64,000 nucleotides of DNA from Proales similis (GCA_019059635.1 JAGVRJ010000007.1:1488001-1552000); one strand, 5' to 3'. Positions 35,801 through 48,639 are shown, numbered from the stretch's first letter. Program-made: numbers and translations. The notes: a model not told the origin generated them from the sequence alone.

Positions 35801-38800
35801 ACTGGTTTAAAAGAACGATGCGAAACTCGGTCTGAATTGGTTTGGCTGAACTAGCAGAAGGTAGGTTGAAAAAATGCTCATGATTGAGCTCGAGGCGTCT
35901 TGCTTTAATCACTGGACCGTTTGAAGTGTGACTAGCAATGCATTCGTAATTTTTCAAATCTTTGAATGTCATTCGATCTATCCGAAGCAAACTCTCATTA
36001 ATGTAAGAGTCACTTGGCTCTTGAGCTTCAAGCTTTATCCATTTCAAATGTAGATTTTTATCGTCTAATGTAAATCGTTCTAAGCCGAGTTAATAAGTTG
36101 GAAGTTATCGGAAAAGCAACCTGAGTGACATCGAACAACAATTTTTCCCATTGGCCGAATATCTGAATCCAGAAATTCAAATCGAATGGATGGCGATTTA
36201 GCCGATGGCTGGAACATATCAATTTCGACTTGGTAAGAAGCTTTGCCACGTCCAGACTCGGTCTGCACTCTGCATTCATAAGTTGCCGCATCGTTGGCTT
36301 GTAGATATCGAATTTTAAGCTTTGATCGATCGCCAACCACAATAGAACTACTGTCGTTCAATTTTCTCCATTCGAATATTGTCTGCTTAAACAGACCTGG
36401 TTGATCTTGACGTTTTTGTTTTTTTTTGTTTAAAAATATTATATTTCATTTTTTCCGTTTGATTCAAACGATGAGCAAATGGTTAAAAGTTACGCTCAAC
36501 AAGTTGATGCTTTGAGCATTTGTGCAAAAAGCGGAGCAAACAAGCAAATTAAAAGGAAAATTTCAAAAGCCGTAAAGCAAAACTACTCGTTAAACTAATA
36601 GAATAAAGATATTTACCGACAAACAACTAAGAGGAGAATCAGAGAATTCAGGGGAGAGCGGTGAACCGTGCCGCAATAGAAGAAAAAGGCTTCAAGACGA
36701 GCTAAACGCTCTAGAATGTCTTACCTGTGTAACAGTTGAGTTCAAGCTGTCCGCCTAGGCGAGCTTCATTGACAATAGGCTCGATTCTAACCCGGGGATG
36801 GGTGATAAGACTCATTTCTGAAAACCTTATCTGAATGCTTTTCTTTAACAGCTGTCCGTTGTTGAGAACGACCACGCATTCATATTGACCCATGTCATAA
36901 TAGTCTGCATGCTTTAGACTCAATCTTCCTAGGTGTGATTGAACATTCGACGACATCGGCGAGCCGATTTTATGCCAGTAGATGCTTTTTACATGCGAAC
37001 TTGCAACGCCTTTACAAGCAAAGAAAAAACAAATAAAAAGATTAGAAAAATCATTAAAGCACATGCCATTATAATTAGAATAGTTTGATATGTAGACTGA
37101 TTGTTGATTGAAATGAGTAACAGATCTGTACACACGCACAAAAAGACAACGACATGCACCCAGAACTGAAGCAAATGATGAAGCTTTCTAATCGTACATG
37201 GTTTTATTCTACAGATCTAAATGTTTATTTCTAATGTTTTAAGGCCCTATTCAAAGCGGAGTCGATTGGTGGCCAAATGACGGCCAAAAGTAAGGCTCTA
37301 TCCACTCACACAAGGCCCTTGACTGGACCGCATAGAAGAAAAAATTAATAAAATCGACTTAGAGTATCTATACTGTTCAGACTAGCTACTGTTTCTTTGG
37401 GGTTTGTTTGATTTTTTCTGAGTAAAGACAATATGAGAAATTCGAGCGAGCTTAAGACCTGACTCAAGTTAGTCATATTCGCGTTTAATGGCCATTTATC
37501 GAAATAACTAAACATCATTTGCTGAGATTATTTCATTTCAGCAGTTCTCACCCGGTTCGCAGTCATAATATGCGCTGGTGCCCTGTTCAATCAGGCTGGG
37601 GCCAGACACAGCAGGCTCGGCTTGATTCAGAACTGAGACAGGCTTGATTGCTCTTTCGAACAGATCTGGGCTTATATTCAATGCCAGGGTGGTTGCGCCA
37701 AGCTCAGAGTCAGCTTGTAGTTCACATTCGAATTTAAGCGTTTCGCTCGACTGGTAAACATGGAGCTGCTCGCCGTCGATAAGATAGGATCCGGCCGGCT
37801 CGGTTGTGCGCCAATTGTACACACTGTTTGATCCTTTTAGTTCCAGAAGAGAGGTCAAATTCGCATAACACTGTTTTAAAAGAGCCAAAATTACCAGGGC
37901 GACATCTGATAACGAGATCTTGTTCAAATCCCGGCTGAATACTGAAATATGGATTTGAGCCGACCAAAAACTGATCAGATGCAAGCAAGTAACTGCTTTG
38001 GTAGTCCTTGTCGGACGTTGATGCCACGCAAGTGTAGAGTCCGTTGTCATTTTGAGAATCAAAGCTTGTGATAAGGAGACGATTTTGAGCTATTTGAGTC
38101 GAACTAGGCAATGATGGATAGCGCGCCCACACAAAATAATCCACTTGGGCTCCATTGTCGTCTGAAAGTGTTTGATTGATTGATATGTCGAACTTCATTT
38201 TAAGTCAGACGAATCAGAAAGCTTACTTGAAAGGTTGCAATTGAGTTCAGCTACTCCACCATCTTGGATAGGTCGAACCGAAGTGATTTCGACCCTTGGA
38301 TTACCCACAAGTTCTTGTCTCGGTGCATTCGCTTCGTTAAATTGGGTCATTTTGAGTGCCTCTATAATGTTTGGAAAGATTAAATTTTTACCTGTTCGCA
38401 AATAGAAAGAGACACCATCATCAGAATAGATTGTTCCAGAGTCGGAATAGCTTCCAAAGCTGTTCTCTGCGCTGCATCTGTACTCAGCCACATCAGCAAG
38501 ACTAAAAGAGGCAATTGAAATCTCATAAATTGTTCGTTGCGCGTTTGCCTGGGCAGTTGAATCTGAGTCAGCTCTTGAGAAATGAACTCGCGCACTTGGG
38601 TCTGAGGAGAATCAAAATAATTTAATCAAAAAGGCAAAAAGTTTAAAATTTGAAAAAATTATAATTACCAGTAGTTAAACAAACGAGTGTTAGCGACTCG
38701 CCTTGACGAATGGAAGCGCTATTCGCCAGAGCTCGAATAAACACAAACGGCTTTTGCTGTTCGCTCTTATTTTCAGGCTCAACTTCAGGTTTGGATTCGG

Positions 38801-41800
38801 CATCAGGTCTTGATTGCTCGCTAGGTACAACGTTCAAATAGATATAGTCTCTGGTGTAGCCCTTATCGCTCTCAAGCAGGCAAATGTAGTATCCAGAGTC
38901 TTCAGGACGCATATTGTAAAGATTCAAAGTTTGCACGGGACCATTTCGGCTGATTACTGCCGAGTCGGGTAGGTCATTTCTGTCCCGTTCCCATTTGGCC
39001 TGACGAGTTCCTTGAATTTTACAAACGATCTGGTGGGAAGCACCTTCTTGAAGTTGGATCATTTTTTCTCCGTCAATGGCAGCGGACAATTCGCCATTTT
39101 CATAGTCTTGGGTCAGAAGTGGGCTGCCTGGTGTTGCTTGTGGTCTAGCAGTAGGTCGAGCCGTTGGTCTCAAGGCCGTTATATGAGTCTGACTAGGTCC
39201 ATGAACTTCGAATGTGAAGTGGCTGCCTCTTGGGCCGTAGTTTTTGAAATGAACACTGTTCTGAACACGAGACTGGTCTGAGTTTGTCACTATGCACACA
39301 TATGTGCCGATGTCCATTGAGGTGAATGCATCAAACACAATTATGCTTCTACCTTGTTGGTTGAAAGTCTTGAATCGATTGTTGGCTGCACCTTGACCAG
39401 CTCTCTTGTTCCAAACAATTGAAGTGACGGGTGAAGATGAGTGTGCGACGCATTCGGCTCTCATGCGGACGCCGAATCGAAAGGTGGGCTCCGGGTCAGT
39501 GAGTGTGTCATATGGCTCTTCGAGTACATTCACATAAACTGGAAACGGCTCGTTTGGATCTACTGGCTTGCTTATTTGAATGTAACCAGCGTTTGAACTA
39601 TCCCGATTCAGATTTGTGGACGCTTTGCAGTAGAAGCTTCCTGAATCGCTTTCTTGCACCGATTCAATTCTTAAATACTCTCCGCTTGGCAAATGCCTAT
39701 CAGTCATTTCACCGCCGTGCAATCGTCCCCAGTTGTAGCTAACTCTTTCGTCAGACTGTAAGTTGCCAATTTCGCATTTAAATTCAGCAGCTTGTCCAAG
39801 TTCAACATTGTTTATCTTAGGCGAGACTGATACCTGTAGCTCTGGCCGCTCGACTCGATTCACAATTAAAGTGATCGTCTTTTCAGAAGTTTTGAAATGA
39901 TTGCTTGCCACACACATATACTGGCCGGATTGAGCATAAGTCAAACCTCGAAGTACCACACTACCATCAGGCTCGAACTCCAAACTTCTGCCGCTTGGAT
40001 CATACCATCTTCGGTTAAGAACTGTACCGTATGCGTCACAGTTTAGACGAATTGAATCGCCCTCGTTTGCAGTCAATTCTTCTCGATTGTTGTAAAAGTA
40101 GATGTCTTTATCTTGACGTGTGGCGGTGGTTGTTTGAGGAGTAGTCGTTCTGACCGTTGATGGTTCGACAGACGGCAAATTGACTGGTACAATAACAACC
40201 GAGTCCTCTACAAAACCTTCAATATTGCTCAGCTGGCATGTGTAAGTGCCAAAGTCTTCAGCTTGAGCATTTCTAATGGTAAGCAGAGAATTATCGTATT
40301 CGAGCTTGATTCGGTCAGAGAACGGAAGGCCATCGGCTCTTCTCCAGTTCACCGTGGGACTTGGTATGCCCTTTTTAATTCGGCACTGAATGTAAAATGT
40401 AGCGCCATACTCAAGTTCAAGCAGCTTATTCGTCGGATAGAATTCAATTTCAGGCTTTTCACGTCGCTCGACTTCAACAGTGACATATTCAGCCTTGTAT
40501 TCAGTGTCTCTGGTTACCTCGCAAGCAAAATAACCTCGGTCGTTGAGCTGTACATTTCTTATGAATAGCCGATTTCCTTGAACTATGTGTCGCTGAGGAT
40601 CAAATGAATCGCCCATTTTTTTCCATTCGACTTTTTCTCTACCATCGCCACCGTTAACAATGCATTCAAAAGTCGCATCGCGGCCTTCGATCAACGTAGT
40701 GTTTTTTGGATTCACGTTAACAGTAAGAGGAGGCACTTCGATTGAAATGACCTGTAGTTGTGCTCTTGCCTCAACTCCATGGCTTGGAGCTTGACAGACG
40801 TAAACGCCCCCATGTTCAAGTCTCGCTCTTTCGATCATGAGCTCGGAACCGTCGAGAGAGATGCGCGCTTCGCTTGGCAACGATCCTCCATCTCTAGTCC
40901 AGACAAATTGAACAGGCTCGCGCGAGTTGGCTCCACAGGTAAATCGAACCATTTCGTTTACGAGCCGAGCGTCTGATTTCGGACTTATATAAAGCTCTAC
41001 AGTTGGCTCTAGTGCTGGTCTTGGCGTCTGCAAGGCGTCGATTTGAATCACAATTGAACCATCAAAAAATGTACCACGTTCTCCAACTGCTCGGCAAGTG
41101 TACAAACCGCTCATTTCTCTTCTCACACCAACTAAATCAAGAATGTATCCACTGATTTGTGCATTGGAAAATTCAACCGGTTGACCGTTGAAAAGCCACT
41201 GGATATCTGGTTGATTTGAGCCAGAATGGCGAACGTTACAACTGACCCGAATATTTTCACCTTCTAGCGGCCTTTGATTGCTGCTCTCCACATTGACCTC
41301 GGATATTTCGCCCGCAGTTGATCTCACAACAAGGTCAACTGTCAGCGATTTCTCTGATCCATCACTCGAGCTCAATATGCAAGAGTAGATACCGGCATCG
41401 CTGAGCTGGACTCCTTGAATTCGAAGTCTCTCTTGGTTAGGTCGAACATGGGATGAAAACGGAGTTCGGCTTTCTTTATGGCCACGAATCCAAGATGTGG
41501 TTGACAGAGAGCCAAATCTATCAGGTCTAAGACGGCAAAAGATTATGGCGCTCTCTCCTTCCTCAAGCTCAATTGTGGTGTCCTCGTCAACTCGGAAGCG
41601 TTTTGGGGCACTTGGTCGTCTAGTGGGAGGCAATGTCGCTGGCGCTGTGAAAGAAGCAGTCGGTGCAGGAATTACGTCGAGCAAGAAATAGCCTTGCGAT
41701 TCTCCAAATTGGTTTTTAACTTTGACAACATATTGATTTCTCATGTCCAAGGTTACATACGGAATATAAATCTGGTGCGCATCGTTGTTCACCATTATGT

Positions 41801-44800
41801 TACGGATAGGAACCTGGTTATTAGCAGTCTCGACCTTGATTTCAATGGGATCGGCGCCAGAGACAGTGAGATTGATGGTAAGAGAAGATCCCTCTTCAAC
41901 TCTCAACTGATTAGGCTCGATTCTGATTTGGGGCGGAGTGCCAGTTTGCAATAGCTCGACGCGGAACTCTTTTACCACTTGTTGTCCAATTTCATTTCGG
42001 GCGATACATCTGTAGATACCGGCATTCGCCTCGGTGAAATAAGACACTTCGTATCGAGTGAAGCTGGGGCCATTTGAAATAATGTCAATCTGACCGTTTG
42101 CTCGCAAGAGATAATCACCAAGTTGAGGAGCTTCAATTCGAATGCTCGGCTGCGGGAATCCGGTAGCGGAGCACTCAAGCAAGAAGGGACCACCATAGCT
42201 AACGGCAGTATAAGGGTTGTTGGGACTTTGAATTTGAATAGCTTCAGAGACAGGTTCCACATTGATAACTAGTTCTTTTTCGAATCGGCCGGATGAGGTT
42301 ACAACCACGCAAACATAAACGCCAGATATACTCGGCTGTGCATCATAAATGACCAAGTTTTCGCCTTGCTGGATAACTCCATTCGGGAGAGGTCGCCCAG
42401 GCTGACGATTCCAAACAATTGATGTGACAGGACTTCCGGTGACTTGAACATGCACCACATAGTTCGAGCCGGGCTTAAGAGGAAGACGATTGTCAGGCAG
42501 ATTGGAGAAAGTGATTTGAACAGCTTCGGGCTCGCAAATTCCCAAATAAAATCCGTCTTGGGCTCGTCGGAAGCCTGGAGCACAACGTTCGCAAGAACTT
42601 CCGATATATCCCGGTGGACATTGACAAACTTCAATGCAGCGTGACAAACGAGAGTCGGGACCCTCTGGATAGGGACGAGTCAGTTCAAGTTTGAAATTAG
42701 AGAGGCCCACTGAACGCTGGTTGTTCACTAGTTTGGCTTTGATCATTATTTGTTGAACGTCAGATAAGGCCATGAGAAGATGCTCGCGGTTAGCAGGGCT
42801 CGAGTCACCGAAACGCTTGAAATTCCTCTCAACAAGTAAAATATCGACTCGATTAGAGCCTGGAGAGACCTGAACATTGCTGTAGAGATTGACACCTTGT
42901 CCAGCAATTCTAACCTCAAGCTGAGCTGGTCGGTAGAGAGCCGAACCAAACAGCTCGAATCTGAAGTCGAAAGACAACTTGCCGCCGTACGAAGCCAGCT
43001 ATGTTTTTTTTTAATGATTTTTTTGATTCGAAGACGAAATTATTTTCAACTTGACTCACTTTGTTTCCGAGGAAAGCCTGTGGAGCAAAGAAAAACAAAT
43101 CTTGATCCAAGTAGGCGCTGAAACCAGCAAATTCAACCTCTTGTCCACTCACAGACGGCTGAAGTCTCAAAGTCCTCTCTTTGTTGTTAAGAGACCATTG
43201 GCCGGCACTCTCCGTTATACTATGAAAGTATTCTTGGCCAGAGTGGCAAGTAACGTTGAGTCCATTGCAAAAGCATGGAGCACAAGTAGGTCGTCCATCG
43301 TCCAACAGACATCTGAATGACGTTTCTTGGCACTGATCACAACGGAGACCGGTATATGATGGCTATTTAGGAAAAAAATCATCACATCATTCACTGCCGT
43401 TTGGATTAAAATGCAAACCTTGCATCGACATGGCGATGTGGGAGTGTACGACCCAAGAGAGTCGCATTGAACTTGATAAAAGTGAAGAAATAAAGTGATC
43501 CTTTAATTTTTATGTAAAGTAAAGTATGACTTACCATCTGGGCGATCGATGACTTGAACAATAGCATCCAGAGGGGCAAATATGCGTCCGTTACTATTTA
43601 TCGCTTCACATGAGTAAGCTCCGGCATCGGAAATTTCCGCATTTTGAATAGTGAGGATCCCACGACCGTTATAGTTGCTGACTCTGCATCTCGGCTCGCT
43701 ACAGATGTGACCCCAGTTAAGACGCCAGTTTATGTAGGGTGCCGGAAAGCCTTCAGCAACACATTCAAGTACAATCGTATCTCCAATGCTCACAACTACG
43801 TCTCTAACTGGTCCACGCTCGATTTTGGGTGACACTTAATTCAAAAGGTAATAAAAGTGAGAAAAGGTCTAAAAGACTTTCAGTCCTACCGCATCCGACT
43901 TCGTCGCTTTTGTCATAGCAATCGAATTCGCCATCACACACAAAGCCTTTAAGAATGCACTGTGTTTGATTGGCGCACAAGAATTCGCTGCTTGAACACA
44001 TTTGACCGGGCAGGATTTGAGCTAGATAGCAAAGAGTTTTTTTAATCGATTAATTAATTACGAGCAATCTCAAAAGCTAAGTGCATAAACTAGACAATGA
44101 AAAGTGAGGAAAACAAATATAAAAGGCAAAATATGACTAAACAAAAGCAGAGCTAAAGGCAAAATTTTCTGAAAAATCTAGTTGACAGCCGGAAAACTCA
44201 AGTCACATACCATTTTTGTTTGCTTTTCAGAGTTTTAAAAAAGAAGAGAAAATGATGAAATCAAAAATAATAGCGAAGAGAAGAATTAAATATAGTTCAA
44301 GGCGTTTACGATAAAAGAAATTGAACTGCTTTTTAACTTACGACATTCAGCCTCGTCTGTATTATCGCCGCAATCATCTTCGCCATCGCACCACCAAATC
44401 TTCTGCACACATTTTCCGTTGGCGCATTTCTTCTCATTTGGCTCGCACGAGTCTAGATCGAAGCATTCAAATTAACAAAGCTGCGGTTTACTTAATAGTC
44501 ATACGAATAACTCACCGCCGTTACCGAGTGCTAAATTAAGAAAAGGGCGAGAAATAGCAAATTAATTCAGAAAGAGCGCTAGAGGTAGCTGAGGCACCTA
44601 CATCCACAATTTGATTCGTCGGAGCCATCAGCACAGTCCGGTTTGCCATCGCAAAGTCCTCTACGAGGAATGCATTGTCCATTTCTACATGTGGCTTCTT
44701 CAACTTTGCAGACAATGGTCTCAACTTAAACAAGTAAGAATGAATTGAAGCTGAAGTATTTTTTGATTTAAGTGTGAATTTAACTCACTTGAAGGTCCAC

Positions 44801-47346
44801 GCTGTATCAAATGAAAATCCTGGCGCTCTTCTTGGCTGCCGATTTTAGCGCGACATATGTATCTTCCCGCATCAGTTCGCTGAACGTTTGAAACTGTAAG
44901 TTGTGAGACAATGGTCAATATGTTTGATGCTCGACTCTCGCTTGTGAGAATAACTCGACGGTCGTCAGGATTAACGACTCTTCCACTTGGATCAATCCAT
45001 TCAAGATCAAGCTGTTCGGCGTTTGTCTCTGCCTTGCATTCTTGGTTAATTGAACTGCCGGGAAGGAATTCGATTGTCGGATGTTCAACCGATATTCGAA
45101 TCGAATGAACTTGTGGCCGATTATTTGACGAAAGATCTTGATGAACTGATAGATAGACCATGTCCAGTTCACCGCTAGGCAGAAAACATTCGTATGCACC
45201 AGCATCGTTCGGATTCACTTCATAGATTCTCAGTTCACCGTCCACACTTCTGACTCGATAGTCCAATTTTGACTAGCAGTCGAAATGATTAAATTAATCC
45301 GTTGTTTATTGCTTATGAATAAAACGGAAACTCACCCCGTCAGACTTTCGCCATTCAGCATTTTTTTCGCTTAGGCTGCAGCGAATTCCAATGTTGGAAC
45401 CATAAGACGCTTGAAAGTGTCTTGAGAACTCGCCAGGTCCACTCCAGTCAATCGGCTGAACTTGCAAAGTCAGGGTTTTAGTGTCGAAAGGATCCCTTAG
45501 TTGAACAGGATAGCCGTAGCAAATGTATTCTCCAGCATGGCTATAATCCACTTGATCAACTCTGTAGATCAATGACCCATTTTGGGTGCGTGAAAGTGCC
45601 GTCTTGAAATAAGTCTCTCTCAAACTTGAACAACAGGTGAGAAGACTTTACCAATGGTTACCTGCCGAGTATATAGAGCTACTTCGATTGAGTCAAATGG
45701 CCCAGTAGCTGTGCATTTAAGTTCAAAAGGCTCGCCAACTCTCACGTTTACAATTTGACCAGCTGGCTCTAGTTGAACGTTGATCTCGCCCACTATTTTG
45801 GATGCTTATTGTTTTTGAAGAATGATTAGATGGTTTACACGGAAATTGGAATGATGTTTTCTTTTTAAGGGTTTATGTGTGCAATGTTAACTAGAGAGAA
45901 GCGTGACCAGGAAAGAAAGGCGATGAGGTGCTTTTCATCTCGAAATTTCTTAGTGCTCGGATAGAGTCAGAATGGATAAGATCGAATCTTACATCTCTTT
46001 ATGCGAGCCGATCGGGCTTCTTTAAAAAATAATTCAAAAAGGCAATAAAAATAAAAACGGATAAAAACTGGAGAATTGAGGAAGAAGCTTCGAAACTGAG
46101 GAAGACGCTAAGCCACACGGAAGGTTCAGGAGCAGTCACTTACCAGTGAGACTCAGGTCGATTGCGAGCAAAGTGAAATAAAAAACAAAGCTCATCGCTC
46201 AAAGCGTTTTCTTAACACTAGATCCTCATAACAATGATGAGAATATATTCTCTTGGAGAGAAGATGGAGATTGAGATGCTTATGATGCCTGAGATTTTCG
46301 CTCGAATGAACTTTAATTGGAGAAAGGTTGGGCAATCCGTTTGATATCAATTTAAAGGGCGGTCAGAACGAGAAAGAAAAAGAGATGAGAGCGATAGGAA
46401 GCTTGGCCATGTGAAACTTAATACGCTCGTTATTTGGGCAGTTTAGGGCATTCAGCAGAAGCGTTGGCCGTTTTTTGTTATTTGATTGAACAAATATTAA
46501 CACCAACCTGCGCAGTTAAGCTCGTCACTGTTGTCTGAGCAATCGCCGAATGAATCGCACAGTTTGCTTCGACTCAGGCATTTCGAATCACACATGAACT
46601 CATCAGGACCACAGACAGTCTCGGGCTCGACGGATGGCTCGTTGGTCACATCGCCGAATGTGATCAATGCTTCACCACTGCTCTCCTCGTTGAGATCAGC
46701 TACTCCAATCAGGTCCCCTTGATCGTTCTCCTCACGAATGAGATCATCGTCAAGCTGAGCGATTTTAGTTGCCGGAGTACTCTCAGCTTCTTCGTTCTGT
46801 GCTGAAGTAGTTTGAGACTGAGTTGGTTGTGAAGTCTCTATTTGCTGCTGATCTTCCACGCTCTTTTCCACGTTTGTGGTCGTTCCAACGCTATTTCGTC
46901 GAGTAATTGCCTCAGAGACGCCGTCAGAGATTTCATAGTCATCTTGGCCAACGGTACTGGCGTCTAGCTCATATTCAAGCTCGTTCAATACGATCGGCTG
47001 AGGTGCGGCTGTCTCTAGGCTCGTGATCTCAGTTCGATTTGTGGCTCCAGTTTGATTGTTCGCATAACTCAATTCTTCTTTTACTTTTTCTTCTGCATCC
47101 GAATCATTTAATTCGGAATCTATCGAAAAAGTTGATTCATTCTCAGGAAGATCATAATCAAGCGCCGGCTTAATACTGCTGCTCTCTGCATAGTCCAACT
47201 CCTAAGAAATGGGTTTCAACCCAAATTAAGATAGTAAAAAGAGCACGTTTTCTAAAATATGAAACCTGAGTCTGGGCTCTTAGCAGACAAGGAGTGGCTA
47301 GTAGCACAAACACCAGCACATAGCTCCAACTTGTGCCAAGTCTCAT
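29806..47346 (-). CDS. Perlecan-type basement-membrane proteoglycan core (trol / unc-52 / HSPG2)
   Basis: Secreted multidomain core protein. Exons: 47346-47266, 47201-46508, 45792-45662, 45614-45336, 45272-44789, 44724-44602, 44530-44516, 44452-44342, 44021-43890, 43834-43535, 43481-43429, 43362-43060, 42998-38669, 38601-38227, 38161-37895, 37833-37552, 37009-36725, 36405-36121, 36064-35747, 35683-35363, 35298-34633, 34572-34027, 33967-33689, 33630-33274, 33203-32916, 32859-32500, 32435-32106, then 31378-31169, 31103-30537, 30477-30103, 30041-29806; 4,460 aa. Order: signal peptide, acidic region, LDLa, three Ig, three LDLa, Ig with the diagnostic WRLNWGHI, laminin-EGF, laminin IV (FLGNK then SYGGKLSF), laminin-EGF ([13 protein letters not shown]), then more than 25 Ig domains. 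No SEA and no laminin-G domain. An acidic SSGE site in exon 2 could carry glycosaminoglycan. Confidence 0.93.
31588..31593 (-). terminator. Poly(A) signal for the shorter perlecan form
   Basis: AATAAA on the minus strand, about 205 nt after the stop at 31796 and inside the intron before the exon at 31378. It fits premature polyadenylation of the shorter form. Confidence 0.4.
31796..32046 (-). CDS. Alternative terminal exon of perlecan
   Basis: The acceptor AATCAAG at 32047 joins in phase 1 to the exon ending at 32106, and the exon encodes a normal second half of an Ig ([10 protein letters not shown], then [10 protein letters not shown]) followed by a basic tail ending NRRNRRKEK and a stop at 31796. 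No GT donor exists in frame before the stop, so this exon can only be last. AATAAA follows at 31593-31588. Using it gives a 4,081-aa form; skipping it joins exon 32435-32106 to 31378-31169 in the same phase. Confidence 0.65.
38669..42998 (-). other. 4.3-kb perlecan exon: laminin IV, laminin-EGF and 12 Ig domains
   Basis: One uninterrupted frame encodes 1,443 residues. It opens in the laminin IV domain, passes a single laminin-EGF module, then 12 complete Ig domains and the first half of a thirteenth, ending CLTTG before the donor. Most have the Cys, Trp and YxC pattern; the first and third lack the first cysteine. The coding strand runs 3' to 5' on the given sequence. It is the only large exon of the gene. 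Confidence 0.9.
44516..44530 (-). other. 15-nt microexon in perlecan
   Basis: Between two LDLa exons, TTTAG and GTGAGT flank 15 nt that, with phase 1 on both sides, read S-L-G-N-G and join the modules through CGSLGNGDSC. Without it the flanking exons also join in phase, so it may be optional. Confidence 0.5.
46144..46195 (-). other. Alternative first exon of perlecan (signal peptide)
   Basis: ATG at 46195 opens a 17-codon exon [17 protein letters not shown] ending at a GTAAGTG donor in phase 1, exactly the phase of the main exon 2 donor. Both can join the Ig exon at 45792. This start would omit the acidic region and the first LDLa. The hydrophobic stretch is a convincing signal peptide. Confidence 0.65.
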
Positions 47347-48639
47347 GGCTTTGTACTCGAAGGTTTTTAAAAGTGTTGGGGCTTGGAGTAGCTCTCTGAA
47401 TCGCGGTTCTCAAATATCCAGTTTTAGACCTTTGATTGCTGATTGTCAGAGCCAGAGGTCGTGAAAGAAATACTCTAAAGAAAAAGCGGTCGTGATGAGA
47501 GAAGAATTCAATCGATCATTTGATAAACGCTAACAATCACAGCAGCGAAATCAGGACCAGCAACGACGATGAAAACAGAACAACTCGTGTGCAGTTGAAT
47601 GACAGGCGAATAACCCAGATTTGATGTTGGCGTTTGACCTGCGCAAGTTAAATCGGCTACATGAAGAAGAGAAGAAGAAAAAGGGGAAAAGTAGCCTGCC
47701 ATGACAAGCCGGCATAATAGAAAATTCTTCAAGTCGAAATTTAATTGAATGCAAACAATTAGTCGTTAATCTAGACGTAGGTTCGACCAAACGAGCGTGA
47801 ATAGCACATTGTAAACTAGCGCTTGTTTCCTAATAATATGAAAAAAAGGTCTTAATCTTTCGAGCTTAGACGTCCATTAATAAAAAAAAAGAAGAAACAC
47901 GATGAAAATTTGTACGGACTTAAAGAGACCGATAGAGAGGATGAGGGAGGGAAGATAAAAGGAGAAGAGAGAAAGGAAAAAGAGCATAGGGCAAGTTGTA
48001 GCGAGGCGTTAATGGTCATAGATAATATAAAATGTCGAAGCAAAACTCCACACTGGCGCTCGCGGGCTCATAGAACAGTTAAGTCTAGAGAGGAAGTGCA
48101 ACTTTTGATCGTGACACACCTCTGCAATCCGCTATCGGAACTGCTCTAATTCACACGTACTCTCACTTAGGAATCTGTTGCGCAGAAAATACAGTAGATG
48201 CCGCTGACCAATGCTCGCGGCCGCACGTCTGACCGGCTGTTTGTTGCTGTTGTAAGACTGGCATCGAACTTTCAATATCGTGTAGGTTAACAATATCTCA
48301 ATTTGCGAACGCATTTGTGCATTAACGGTCAGCCCGATTGTGTCTAAACAAGTTAAGAGTGATCGAGATCAAACATGCGGTAAATGTAGGCAATTTACAC
48401 GCACGCACACACGTCGATTGCAATAAGCCAATCATTTGAGCAAACAAAAGGCAAGTTGCTCTAGCGCCACACATAACCAAACCCTTGCTACGAGCGTAGC
48501 GCTTCTCTAACCTGAATCATGGCCGTGAGTCATTTACACTTCTACTTAAGCTAAAATAATGAGTCAGCAGGATCGGCCTCACGAAATGCCGCTCTGGTGT
48601 GGGTTTGAGATAAGAAATAGACTGTCGACGGACTCGTGC

